Position numbers and translations under genes: made by a program. A DNA stretch of 25,983 bases, taken from contig DFKQ01000021.1 in assembly GCA_002373875.1 (NCBI GenBank), forward strand, positions 1 to 25,983, written 5' to 3'. Shown one piece after another: positions 15,001-23,332 of the stretch (the stretch's first letter is position 1; every line of letters begins with the position of its first letter). The notes under the pieces were generated by a model, which was not told the DNA's origin, searched no databases, and saw only the letters and a list, made by a program, of their open reading frames with translations. Origin of the DNA: Lachnospiraceae bacterium UBA3641 (lineage in GTDB: Bacteria; Bacillota; Clostridia; Lachnospirales; Lachnospiraceae).

Positions 15001-18000
15001 CAATGGATACAGCCTCATTGCTCAATACCAGAGTCACATCAGTACACTTGAACTGAGGTGCTGCGAAGAGAGGTACCACAGCAGAACCTTCTGCTATAAA
15101 GTCATCCTCTTCAAGCTCAAGTGAAGTCTTTACCTTATCGGCAGTTGTAGGAATTGGACCATCTTCACTATAAAAGAAATCCGTCCAGCCTTCGAAGGTA
15201 ACATTTGTTACAGTTCCGGTATACTCAGCTTCGTACTTGGTAAGGTCAAGGATGTACTTGCCATCCTCTCCAAAGTTTTTAGCGTATAACTTGATCGGAC
15301 AAGTGTTATTCTCTACCCCTGCCGGCATACCATCAGCAGAAACCTCTGAATCATCCACTTCGTTTATGCCTACTTTATACTTTTCCTCATTGGTAAAGTT
15401 GCTATCCTCATTGTCCGTGATCATAACCGACTTTGAACCATCAAGGGTTAATGAATAGTAGTTCTTTACGGGAGCCGTAAATCTATAATGCGAGGAAGTA
15501 GCCAATGACGTATCAGGAAAGAAGGCTATTGCAACCTCTTCCTCATCGCATAGATTTTTGTTTACCGAAAGCCCGGTCAGACCATAAACATAATTATTAT
15601 CACCGGATTCGGCTTGGAATTCAGCTCCATTACCTTGGAATATGGTGCTTTTCACATCAACATGGAGCTTATCTGAAGCTTCTTCCACATATTCCTCGTT
15701 TTCCTTATCCCATATGGTCACATAGAAATGTTTATTTGTAGCCGCACTGCCTGCCATTACCTCTATATTGTTCTGTGAAACGCCACTGTCATTCGTTATG
15801 CTGAACTTATAAGGGCACTCGTCAACAGTTATCTCGACAGTTGCACTGGCAGCCGAGCTTATACCGTTCTCATCAGTATAGGTTGCGGTAAGCTTAACCG
15901 TCGTATCCTTATTGATACCGGTGATTACGGTACGGTTATGTATCGTATTGTCTCCATCGCCTTCATAGAACTCCGTCTCAACGGTCGCATTGCCTTCGCC
16001 CTCTGAGTATGTCCACTCGATGGTTCCCTTAGGCTCCTCAACCTCACTGTCTACGGTAGTTCCATTGTAAATTTTTACGGCATCCGTAACAGTCAGTACC
16101 TGATTTGCATTTACGCTTTCAGGCAGATCGGTAAGCTTCACTTCGTATGTAGGACGGGCTGATACGGTTATTGTATATTCTGCCGTTGTCCACTCTACAT
16201 CTTCATTATCGGTATATACTGCGTAGAGCTTAGCCTGACCGGGAGCGGAACCCTTAACGATACCCTCTGCAAGAGCCGTCTTATCGATCACGGTAAGCTT
16301 AGTCTTATCAGGAGTCTCTCCCTCAACATAGTCATAAGCCTTCCACTCAACCTTAGCTGCCTCGGGAGTAAATTCCTCGGTATCCGGTTCGTATACAACA
16401 ATCTCACCCAAGGGGTTCGATAATGTCTCTTCCTTCAATATATTCTTTTTAAGTGCAAGACCTAAAGGCAGACCTGTTTCCTCATCCAGGTTGACGCTGA
16501 AGTTATTAGCTTCACTTGAACTAAGGGCCTCCTTATTCTCGTTGACAACGCGGTAGGCTGAAGCTACAGCTTTGCCATGATCATCAGTCACGATCCGGTT
16601 TGCCCATACCGGATTAATTATTAAATTCTCATCCGCATTAGAATAAGGGCGGGCGATCAATTCCTGTTCGGGTGCATAATATATCACATCCGAATCATGA
16701 CTACCATATTTATATTTCCATCCAAGAAGTACCCTGCTCTTGTCTGAATGCTCAGGCTCGGCAGGAAGCACCTGCGTCGAACCTACGGCAACCTTGAAGC
16801 TGTAGCCATCCTCGGCATTGTCCGGTTCAGCATCATAACCCCTTGTGTATTTCTTCCCATTTAAGTATGACTCAGGAAGGGTTACGGCCTTCTTGCCCTC
16901 AGCCGCACCATCATCATTTGTTTTAATACCTATAAGGATGTTGGCTGCCGATTTAATCGCGGCAAAACGAACTACCGTACTCTCAACTTTATCGCCGTCA
17001 ATTCCGTTAATATCCGCCGAAAAATCAAGGACTACAGTGTCACCCTTATCGGAGACGCTGACCTTATACTCACCCTTGGTAGCTGTAGGCGTTGCAGTAA
17101 GATACTCAGGCTCTACAGGCACAAGTTCCATGCCATCTACTATTTTACAAAGCCGGAAATCTATATCCTTATCAGCTATCTCTTTTGTTATATCATCAAG
17201 CTTACCTGCTTCAAGGGCTGCATTAAGGCCTTCAACGCCAAGATCATCTAAAACGATCGTATTATCCTTAACTTCCAAAACCCTGTACCTTACTGTTGCC
17301 GTACGGCCAGGTGAAGCGGTGAGTTTCGGAGGATTATTACTTATAGATTCAGCGTATGCTCCACTTACAAGCCTCTCCACTCCATCATCAAACTTAAGGG
17401 TAGTAACGAGGGCATATTCAGCCTTCTTAACCGCCTCTACGCTGATGGGAGCCGCTGCCGAATATACAGTGCCGTCTGCATCAGTGATGCTCATGCTGAT
17501 ATCAGCAGTACCGGGTGCGGTAGCTGCGATACGGGCTCCGAAATCCTGAACGGTAAGCGCCTCAGCCTCTCCGGATGCAGCAGTTGTCTTGCTTCCCTTA
17601 GTAACATAGAATGTATCATCCGACGTCGTCCAATTCACAATCGCATTTTCAGCAAAATCAATTGAATCAGTAACCTCTGCACCTGTGGCACCGTTTACAA
17701 CATTAGCCGCAACATCTTTTCTTGTATTATTTGTGGTATCTGCCTTTGCAGCTTCTGCCTTCCTGGTGGCTGTACCCTGAGTCTCAGCCAGTACGGTATC
17801 TGCATAGATGGGCTCACCCGCCTCGCCAAAGGTTATCAAATAGTGAGGCTTAACAGTTACATCAAGCTCACCACTATAAACCCTCTGATTTTTATAGTCC
17901 TCTTCCGGACTTGTCAGTGTTGCCTTAAGGGCATCTGAACGCTGTGACATACCCTGTACGTCAGCTTTAACGCTGTTCTCTACTCCGGCAACCTTTATTA

Positions 18001-20491
18001 TGCTGTTTAAGCCTGTTTTGCTGGCATACTCAGCCGTATAATCGGTAGAGATGGCTATCGTCATACCATTATTCATTGTCAACGCAGGTGTAAGGGTAGC
18101 TGTCTCGGTCTGAGCAACCAGAAGCTTTTTAGCTCCCTCATCCTCCTCATACGCACCATTCGAATCAATTGTAAATGTAAGTGAATATGTTGACGGATCA
18201 ACAATCTCTCTGGTGGTTGCAAAGAAGGTCAAACCATTACTCAAGTCACCTTTATTAATAGTCGCTGACCATTCCGTTTCTTTAGTCTCAAAGTTATGGT
18301 CCGAATGAGAATCAATTGCCACTCCACTGTATTCGGCCACATTCCCTTTTACCACTTTGATATCACCCAAGTAGATAACGCCATTCCCCTCAGCACCCTT
18401 TACGGTAAAGGCAAAATCCTTACCCTTCTCAATATAGAAGTCACTTGTCTTGGCTGTTCCGTTTACCCATACAACAGCAGCCTTATTTGTAGGAACCTTA
18501 ACCAGAACCAAATCTTCACTGGCTTTTACCGAAATGGTGATGAAGCCGGTAACGTCATCCGCCGGAACCTTATAAGTATTTGTCTTACCGGCAACCTTGG
18601 CAGCATCCTTCTCTTCACCGGCATCACCAATCTTATAGGCAACCTTTGCAGGCTCATTGCCGTCCGTAGCTGATGTTACAACGAAGGTGTAATCGGTATT
18701 CGTCTTGGCATAGCCCTGACCGGTGGCATCAAGGGTAGCTCCCGTAGCTTCATCAGTAACCGTGAAGCCGGATGCTGAATCCGTTGCAAGCTTAACCACC
18801 CTGTCCTTACCGGATGCTTCTGCCTTAGCTACGATGGTGACCTTATTTGTCACCTTATCGGCGTCTATGGTGTATACACCATTCTCGGGCTCAAGAACAG
18901 TCAGTTCATCCGAATCGCCCAGCTTGTAGCCGACATCACCAAGAATATAGGCAGGACCCGTAACATCTGCCGTGAACTTAATGGCTGTTCCGGTGTTAAC
19001 CTCGCCCTCGTTGGTTTCCGAATCTATAATAATATCCTTAACGACAATATTTGTCCCTGTAGCTTCGGAAACTACAACCTTTTCCTGAGTTGTGCAGGAA
19101 ACGACCACGGATTTAGCGTATACTTTTTTACCGGTTTCCTCATCATCATACGCCAACACCGTACTATCAATTGTAACCTTGCGCTTATCTGATGTATCAA
19201 TTTTGACACTTGTTCCGGTGTCATCTGATGAATAGGTCTCACCAGTCCCGTCATCATATTTAATTTCTACCGAAGCTGTCTTGATCGTTCTGTCAGTTGC
19301 ATTTTCAGTGTTAAGTGTAGCAACAACATCGTGTTCATAGTCAGAAGAGTAATCCTCTATTTCTGTTTGATACTGTGTAAACTTAAATGTGTTCTCATAG
19401 GCATCGGCTGAATTAGCACTTACCGAGAACTTACGGCTTATGGGAACGATGGTAAGACCCTTATTAGCCTCATAAGCAGCCTTAATCCCTGCAGCCTTAA
19501 GGGTTACTTTTTTATTCTGCGAATCATATGACCAGTTCTCATTCGATGTACCCGCAGGAAATTCAACATTCTCCTCGGAGCCCTCGCTCACATACCTGGT
19601 ATAGAGTTCAACATCCGTTATCGGATCGCTCTCCGTGCTACTAAGAGTGATCTCTTTGTCATCAGCATCATACGAAACCTCGGGATAATTTTCCTCTTCC
19701 ATCCCTATAACTACTACCTTATAAGTAGCAGCCTTGGCAGCACTCTCGGGAACATCAACATAAAATGCATAATTATCTGCTTCTGCTACCGCTGCCTTGT
19801 AGTTCGCAAGTGCCGTCTGCTTGATATAAACGGTGCATGCACCCGTCTCGGCATCAATGCTGTAGTACCAGCCAGTTGCATTCTCGCTGTCACCCCTAAG
19901 GACAGTTGTGTATTCACGATCATCTTCATCCTCGGTGGTATCAAGGCAGTAACGAACCGTCAATCCATCCTCACCTTTAAGCACCGTCTCATTGATCACA
20001 TAACCATCATCGGGTGTCAGGGTGAATGAGAAGCCGGCTTTATCGGTTGAATCCCAGGGGATCAATGCGTAACTTTTGCCTTCCTCATTCTCATATTCCT
20101 CTGCCCCATTCTCTGAATCGGGATTGTATATCGTGACATGAGAGCCTGTGTTATTCGTTAATGTGATCGTCACATCCCCGGTAGACTTATCCTGACCTAT
20201 ATCTTCCTCCTCTCCTGCCGTATTTCCGTTAAGGATATCATCTGTAGAAGAAGATGAATCCTTCCGAATATCTATAGAAGAATCATCGTCTGATGTGAAT
20301 GTATCAACATCGTCAGATAAACCGGCGCCGGTTCCTTCTTCAGTGATGAGTTCATCACTCAAGAGGATATCCTCGCTGTCATCGCTTATGAGCTCTGCCG
20401 CATAAGCCGATGTAGGCACACACGTTACGACCATAGCTACTGCTAAGATCAGTGATAATGCCTTCGAAAAACCCTTAAAAGATTTTCCCAT
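12002..20491 (-). CDS. Giant secreted Ig-like surface protein (2829 aa)
   Basis: The protein begins with a signal peptide (MGKSFKGFSKALSLILAVAM, cleavage likely after AYAA near residue 32), then a Ser/Asp/Glu-rich stretch to about 100. Most of the rest is beta-strand-rich, acidic, Ig-like sequence. Related modules occur near 515-565 (VGYKLGD ... YTIDADKVT) and 613-660 (VAYKIGD ... YKVPADDVT). Flg_new/InlB-repeat-like segments (LLGWKY ... NPVWANR) lie near 1255 and 1766. Big-type Ig-like segments lie about 1380-1660. Choline/glucan-binding-like YYFDADG and YYLDEKG lie near 1967 and 2016, and HxHxW motifs near 2087 and 2170. The C-terminus (SFSINAVK) has no LPXTG, hydrophobic tail or SLH domain. 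The start has TTAAGGAGG. Probably an adhesin or cell-surface matrix protein; function is inferred only. Confidence 0.9.
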   Translation of the reverse strand: MGKSFKGFSKALSLILAVAMVVTCVPTSAYAAELISDDSEDILLSDELITEEGTGAGLSDDVDTFTSDDDSSIDIRKDSSSSTDDILNGNTAGEEEDIGQDKSTGDVTITLTNNTGSHVTIYNPDSENGAEEYENEEGKSYALIPWDSTDKAGFSFTLTPDDGYVINETVLKGEDGLTVRYCLDTTEDEDDREYTTVLRGDSENATGWYYSIDAETGACTVYIKQTALANYKAAVAEADNYAFYVDVPESAAKAATYKVVVIGMEEENYPEVSYDADDKEITLSSTESDPITDVELYTRYVSEGSEENVEFPAGTSNENWSYDSQNKKVTLKAAGIKAAYEANKGLTIVPISRKFSVSANSADAYENTFKFTQYQTEIEDYSSDYEHDVVATLNTENATDRTIKTASVEIKYDDGTGETYSSDDTGTSVKIDTSDKRKVTIDSTVLAYDDEETGKKVYAKSVVVSCTTQEKVVVSEATGTNIVVKDIIIDSETNEGEVNTGTAIKFTADVTGPAYILGDVGYKLGDSDELTVLEPENGVYTIDADKVTNKVTIVAKAEASGKDRVVKLATDSASGFTVTDEATGATLDATGQGYAKTNTDYTFVVTSATDGNEPAKVAYKIGDAGEEKDAAKVAGKTNTYKVPADDVTGFITISVKASEDLVLVKVPTNKAAVVWVNGTAKTSDFYIEKGKDFAFTVKGAEGNGVIYLGDIKVVKGNVAEYSGVAIDSHSDHNFETKETEWSATINKGDLSNGLTFFATTREIVDPSTYSLTFTIDSNGAYEEDEGAKKLLVAQTETATLTPALTMNNGMTIAISTDYTAEYASKTGLNSIIKVAGVENSVKADVQGMSQRSDALKATLTSPEEDYKNQRVYSGELDVTVKPHYLITFGEAGEPIYADTVLAETQGTATRKAEAAKADTTNNTRKDVAANVVNGATGAEVTDSIDFAENAIVNWTTSDDTFYVTKGSKTTAASGEAEALTVQDFGARIAATAPGTADISMSITDADGTVYSAAAPISVEAVKKAEYALVTTLKFDDGVERLVSGAYAESISNNPPKLTASPGRTATVRYRVLEVKDNTIVLDDLGVEGLNAALEAGKLDDITKEIADKDIDFRLCKIVDGMELVPVEPEYLTATPTATKGEYKVSVSDKGDTVVLDFSADINGIDGDKVESTVVRFAAIKSAANILIGIKTNDDGAAEGKKAVTLPESYLNGKKYTRGYDAEPDNAEDGYSFKVAVGSTQVLPAEPEHSDKSRVLLGWKYKYGSHDSDVIYYAPEQELIARPYSNADENLIINPVWANRIVTDDHGKAVASAYRVVNENKEALSSSEANNFSVNLDEETGLPLGLALKKNILKEETLSNPLGEIVVYEPDTEEFTPEAAKVEWKAYDYVEGETPDKTKLTVIDKTALAEGIVKGSAPGQAKLYAVYTDNEDVEWTTAEYTITVSARPTYEVKLTDLPESVNANQVLTVTDAVKIYNGTTVDSEVEEPKGTIEWTYSEGEGNATVETEFYEGDGDNTIHNRTVITGINKDTTVKLTATYTDENGISSAASATVEITVDECPYKFSITNDSGVSQNNIEVMAGSAATNKHFYVTIWDKENEEYVEEASDKLHVDVKSTIFQGNGAEFQAESGDNNYVYGLTGLSVNKNLCDEEEVAIAFFPDTSLATSSHYRFTAPVKNYYSLTLDGSKSVMITDNEDSNFTNEEKYKVGINEVDDSEVSADGMPAGVENNTCPIKLYAKNFGEDGKYILDLTKYEAEYTGTVTNVTFEGWTDFFYSEDGPIPTTADKVKTSLELEEDDFIAEGSAVVPLFAAPQFKCTDVTLVLSNEAVSIEQTSSAGTTRTIDISTTPTNSNAAITVTSDVVLEDAEDGFFLLKDANANPTSEGNVSTITLTPGTTDSVKHYSFTVTSKPGMAGTAKLKVASANDYDVKEVTVNIYGLYVKDGKTRYVTVSGNELSKTAKEIGNTTYYFDADGNAFESSYSGPAWDEEGKLILLADGSKVTVAGYKENADAEGNAYYLDEKGYIVTADFVKDSNDVQRYADSDGVIITYAMTADTDTPGKYTDPVTQKAYVIDKDTNETKFDHDHVWKDEWDWAGTNEYNYNVKVTISCVADEATPDETVIYTESSEDESRDITVERTVSGNIVTYTAKTTYSEQEFTNAYEVTRHEHKWTLSDFVWPNPIRYDTEPMVTAEFTCSESEQTEVVKVVARIAWAINGEGTRAVKKWTATVSQDPDGNEFFKTESEYVKADGSAATQADFEKAAAGAKPGSTPSEPAESGVASYKSYNLFLTDNVIAVPGLADALGDTKTLSGKAAQYYDIVTGQDAVKLKTIITSAKDRKAAAGAANSLITVALADGGVFTYQLPVYYQKPALKLTSSKGTVNISKKDTDVEGNVSVAAQTFTTTVTEKKSTGAYEALDLDGAEIGFIPSGKNPALADGSVAASVDVTGGIEITANARTAGKISVKLADWSEPVLLNYTIAQATKNVLTGSAKKIFMNNNVAKGDGDIAKQEAQDFTLLINGSSTIDADDPVSVIYPSKWGNSGLELTNGADTDPLTLTSGEIEIGFKDGAAEFKKGNYTVKFQTGSGKTKSTYSLTIAVSDLALKDKAVNLKTQAKMDLTTGQKMVLIPQLKGISGEISDVIIDETSEKLFDVEYNAGLNQIYLTPEDGAVLSVKTKYDVTVSLDVAGVTCTKAISFKPVAKKPAVKIAGVGLNKTKLGTDTLTAYTNVLATYKVNGKTFSIAPLEDGVTFINKGTLAATQDQLDDIDLNAADGWFLDGTTKAFVRYNADEGKIDIVTTKDSKKGSIKVKLIFNGGVIVNKSFSINAVK

Positions 20492-20833
20492 AGTTTTCTT
20501 TCCTCCTTAATTATTTTTGTTTCCTCCTGCCTCTTGCAGATCCTATGGGTTGCCGGTATTTACTGTTGATCACTGCCTCTACTGCCCCCGATTTTATATC
20601 GGGGGAGCCCGTCGGCTTTCGCCCAGCGTGCGTAGGAACTTCCTGCGAACGTTCCGCAGCTGAGACATCAATAAAATCCGACAGGATTTTTCTTCTTTAA
20701 GAGGGTTATCCGGATCTTCGATGCACCATTACATCTCACCGCCGATCAACCTCCCAGCCGGCCTGTCTTATCATCCTATGATTTCCTGCCGGTTGCCTGC
20801 AGTCCAAAAACCACACAATCACGCATTTAGAAC
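20492..20833 (-). ncRNA. Long, hairpin-rich 5' leader of the giant surface gene
   Basis: About 340 nt between the predicted promoter and the start codon contain no convincing gene but many stems (plus coordinates). CCGGC/GCCGG 20758-20792 encloses ATCAT/ATGAT. GGTT-GATC/GATC-AACC 20704-20751 encloses GATG/CATC. AAAATCC/GGATTTT is at 20673-20690. Two mutually exclusive stems occur at 20635-20655 and 20643-20659. An 8-bp CCCCCGAT/ATCGGGGG stem lies at 20585-20605. Two AGGAGGAAA segments precede the start. It does not match a riboswitch consensus that I can recall (the cyclic-di-GMP class was checked by eye). A structured cis-regulatory leader is the working call. Confidence 0.5.
20585..20605 (-). 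other. Strong 8-bp hairpin in the surface-gene leader
   Basis: Perfect stem CCCCCGAT/ATCGGGGG with a 5-nt A/T loop, about 95 nt before the start codon. No T-tract follows on the minus strand, so it is a structural element and not an obvious terminator. Confidence 0.65.
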
Positions 20834-20869
20834 ATAGTAACATTCTCCCCCCCCCCATCATAATGTCAA
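20834..20869 (-). promoter_or_regulatory. Promoter of the giant surface gene with poly-G spacer
   Basis: Minus strand consensus TTGACA at 20869-20864. Two -10 candidates follow: GAGAAT (20847-20842) at 16-bp spacing, or TACTAT (20839-20834) at 24 bp. Either way the spacer holds a run of ten G. Changes in run length would alter the spacing directly. The start codon of the giant gene lies about 345 nt downstream and no other minus-strand gene lies between. Confidence 0.5.
20847..20856 (-). repeat. Ten-base G homopolymer (C on plus strand)
   Basis: An uninterrupted run of ten G on the minus strand lies in an otherwise AT-rich region. It is the longest G/C homopolymer I noticed in the window. 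Runs of this length are prone to slipped-strand mispairing, and the position in a promoter spacer resembles known phase-variable promoters. Confidence 0.95.
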
Positions 20870-20963
20870 GTATTTGAGCTGGTTTTATATCATATATTTA
20901 GCAAAAAGTGATTATATCCGGGATAAGGATGTACAACATATAGTGTAATAATGTAAAAAATGT
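20870..20963. other. AT-rich region upstream of the surface-gene promoter
   Basis: About 95 bp of AT-rich DNA between the terminator of the AAA-ATPase unit and the TTGACA box. I see no gene and no clear repeat. It could include UP-element-like or regulator-binding sequence. Confidence 0.4.
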
Positions 20964-21013
20964 GAATAAAGAAAAATCAGCTATATTGATCAATGTGGTC
21001 AATATAGCTGATT
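20964..21013 (-). terminator. Intrinsic terminator of the membrane/DJ-1/AAA unit
   Basis: Perfect 15-bp stem (20975-20989 with 20999-21013, arms AATCAGCTATATTGA and its complement), 9-nt loop, followed on the minus strand by TTTCTTTATTC. It begins 23 nt after the stop of the AAA-ATPase-like gene. A textbook intrinsic terminator. Confidence 0.92.
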
Positions 21014-21036
21014 CCGGATCAGTAAAAAATTAAAGG

Positions 21037-22704
21037 CTACTTCAGCTTAAGCTTAACCTGTTTTTGGAAGAAGGCCGCTCCATAGCATATTATCTCTTCA
21101 TATCCTCTCAGACCTTCTGCATACTTCCCCCTGACAATCTGTTTAATAGCTTCCTCGCAATCCCTGTCCATATCCGATTCTTTATCGGACTTTTTCGTTT
21201 CTATGATGATCGCGCGTCTGTTCTTCCTGTCCTTAAGCAGGATATCGGGTCTTCCAAGCCCTTTCTCCTTATTGGAGTCCACGCTGTATCCTCTTGCGAC
21301 AAATACCCCGGTAAGAAAAGCATGATAATAATCCTCATGATAATCATTATAACTTATCGTATCCCAGAGAAGGCCGGATAAGATCTCCGTAGCGCGATCT
21401 TCTCTCCTTTCCCACAGCGCATTGATCAGTTCTTTTATAGTATCATCACTCACTGTATCCGTGAAGAAGCGAACTACGGTATCTTCAAATATTGACGAAA
21501 TCTCCCTGTTGGGGATCTTTAATGAAACCGTTTCCCCTTCTTCCCCCGCATCCGCTTTCGTAATATATCCTGTCATCAGAAGCACACTCCACAGGTTATC
21601 TTCTGTGGAATGCAGAGTATCATAGGTTAATTCATCCGAAATTTTCTGAACAATAGTCTCACCGTTCAGCAACACCTCGAATTTATCAGAAACATCAAAT
21701 TCCGTACGCTTTACAAATGTCAACAGGATTCCGTTATGGCTGGTATTCTTCCAGTAGTTCTTTGGCTTTGTCGTCCTCTTATATCGTAGTGCAGATATAT
21801 GATTGATAACATCCCATGGACAGTATACATAGGAGTTTCCAAATATGTATCCGTCATACCACTCCTTGATCTCTCTGGCCGCTTCTTTTCTATCTGCGGC
21901 CGCAAGCATGGTATCTACTTCATCTTCAAGGAATCCGAAGTACCGGCTGAACCTTTCGTCCAGAACAGAATATGAAGCAAAATTATTGGTGCCTGTAAAT
22001 ATGCTTTCCTTAGCTATTCGAAGGCATCCCGTGACTACAGCAAACTTAAGGAATTCATTATCCTTAAGCGCTGTACTCATAATTCCCTTGATCACATCAA
22101 GCATCCCGGAATAATATTGATTCTTTGCAGTATCCTTTTCACTCGCCTTCGCCAGAGGAACATCATATTCATCTATAAGAAGGATGACCTGTCTGCCGTA
22201 TACGTCATGGAGCATGCGCATTATGGTTTTAACAGAATTCTTAACCTCATCATCCTCTGCCTTCTTATACATTAAGCGATTGAAGATATCCTTATCTGCC
22301 GGATTAACCGATCCGCTTTCCCCAATATCTGCCAGTCCCTTGCAGACATCCGCAAGTCTCGATGCCAGCATTTTATAAGCACCCATAAAGTCTTCAGCTT
22401 CAACATCCTTAAAGGAAATAAACAGTGTCGGATACCGGTTCATCCACATCTTGCAGAATGACTTATGTTTCGTAATGTCAAGGTCTTCAAACAGGCTCTT
22501 ACTGTCCTTCCGTATGTTAAAAAAATTCTCCATCATGCTCATCATCAGGGTCTTTCCAAATCGCCTTGGCCTGGTAAAGAGCGTGACTTTATTATTCGTA
22601 TCATGCACAAGGTCATAAATGATATCGGTCTTATCCACATAGTATGCATGATCATTACGAAGAGCCGCAAAATCCGCTTCTCCTACACTTACTGTAAAAG
22701 GCAT
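21037..22704 (-). CDS. AAA-ATPase-like / PD-(D/E)XK nuclease-fold protein
   Basis: A 555-residue protein of the group described as AAA-ATPase_like plus PDDEXK_9, common in Clostridia and Bacteroidetes and of unsettled function. The N-terminus (YYVDKTDIIYDLV) leads into the atypical P-loop TRPRRFGKT at 44-52, which lacks the usual first Gly as is normal in this family. Walker B VILLIDEYD is at 173-181. The C-terminal domain shows the PD-(D/E)XK pattern D487 (GRPDILL), E502 and K504 (IIIETKKS), so both active sites look intact. The ATG at 22704 has AAAGGAGG. It follows the DJ-1 gene by 46 nt and ends in a strong terminator. A role in defence or nucleic-acid metabolism is speculation. Confidence 0.88.
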   Translation of the reverse strand: MPFTVSVGEADFAALRNDHAYYVDKTDIIYDLVHDTNNKVTLFTRPRRFGKTLMMSMMENFFNIRKDSKSLFEDLDITKHKSFCKMWMNRYPTLFISFKDVEAEDFMGAYKMLASRLADVCKGLADIGESGSVNPADKDIFNRLMYKKAEDDEVKNSVKTIMRMLHDVYGRQVILLIDEYDVPLAKASEKDTAKNQYYSGMLDVIKGIMSTALKDNEFLKFAVVTGCLRIAKESIFTGTNNFASYSVLDERFSRYFGFLEDEVDTMLAAADRKEAAREIKEWYDGYIFGNSYVYCPWDVINHISALRYKRTTKPKNYWKNTSHNGILLTFVKRTEFDVSDKFEVLLNGETIVQKISDELTYDTLHSTEDNLWSVLLMTGYITKADAGEEGETVSLKIPNREISSIFEDTVVRFFTDTVSDDTIKELINALWERREDRATEILSGLLWDTISYNDYHEDYYHAFLTGVFVARGYSVDSNKEKGLGRPDILLKDRKNRRAIIIETKKSDKESDMDRDCEEAIKQIVRGKYAEGLRGYEEIICYGAAFFQKQVKLKLK

Positions 22705-22750
22705 ATAGCGTGCCTCCTTTCAAGCTCAGGATCATTATGGTTACCGATAA

Positions 22751-23302
22751 TCAATGGTTATATACTATCTTCCTCTTCAGGGCCATGGCTTCGGTTTTGG
22801 AATCAAACAGCCTTACGAGCTCGAGAGCGAAGGGGATCGCAGTTCCCATACCCCTTGATGTCGTTATATTGCCGTCGGTTACAACCTCTTCCATGCTCAC
22901 ATTGGCACCGGTAAGCCCGCTCTCCAGTCCCGGATAGCAGCAGGCATTCTTACCTTCAAGAAGACCCAGCGACCCGAGAATGGTGGGAGCTGCGCATATA
23001 GCCGCCAAACGACGGTTGGTGTTTGAAAACGCCCTGATCATGTCCATCAGCGGATCGCATTCCTTAAGATTCTGCGTTCCCGGCGATCCGCCCGGAAGGA
23101 TAAGAAGGGCCGCATCCTTAAGTTCTATATCCTTAAGAAGCTTGTCGGCAATGACTTTGATCGCATGAGCTCCTTCAACCTCCTTCTTGCCTGTTACGGA
23201 TACGGTTTTTATGACTATATTGTCCCGTCTTAAGATATCCACAACCGTAAGGGCTTCTATCTCCTCAAAGCCCTCTGCCAAAAAAATATAACACTCCTTC
23301 AT
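22751..23302 (-). CDS. DJ-1/PfpI family protein
   Basis: A 183-residue flavodoxin-like cytoplasmic protein of the DJ-1/ThiJ/PfpI superfamily. The nucleophile-elbow cysteine C103 is in AAICAAPTIL. The conserved glutamate that pairs with it is E16 in AEGFEEIEA. The TSRGMGTAIPFALELV segment closes the domain, as in DJ-1 and YajL. The order and length match the DJ-1 subgroup better than the larger PfpI or Hsp31 proteins. Members are linked to oxidative or carbonyl stress and deglycase-type activity, but the reaction here is not shown by sequence. The ATG at 23302 has AGGAGG. It lies 30 nt after the membrane-protein gene and before the AAA-ATPase-like gene. Confidence 0.93.
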   Translation of the reverse strand: MKECYIFLAEGFEEIEALTVVDILRRDNIVIKTVSVTGKKEVEGAHAIKVIADKLLKDIELKDAALLILPGGSPGTQNLKECDPLMDMIRAFSNTNRRLAAICAAPTILGSLGLLEGKNACCYPGLESGLTGANVSMEEVVTDGNITTSRGMGTAIPFALELVRLFDSKTEAMALKRKIVYNH

Positions 23303-23332
23303 ACCACTACCTCCTTTTCTAAAAACTTCCTC

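Noticed and set aside
12002..20491. CRISPR array or tandem DNA repeats in the giant gene
   Set aside because: The repeats are diverged protein modules about 100 residues long. No short identical DNA repeats with regular spacers are present.
20673..20690. AAAATCC/GGATTTT stem as an intrinsic terminator
   Set aside because: The T-rich tail is on the plus strand, where no gene is being read. On the minus strand only a short ATT follows and the stem is AT-rich.
20775..20828. Short leader peptide (about 16 codons) on the minus strand
   Set aside because: The ATG after TTCTAA has no ribosome binding site and the peptide has no run of regulatory codons.
20492..20833. Cyclic-di-GMP (GEMM) or other named riboswitch upstream of the giant gene
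   Set aside because: Conserved core segments recalled for the cyclic-di-GMP classes, SAM-I and cobalamin elements could not be matched. It was kept only as an unnamed structured leader.
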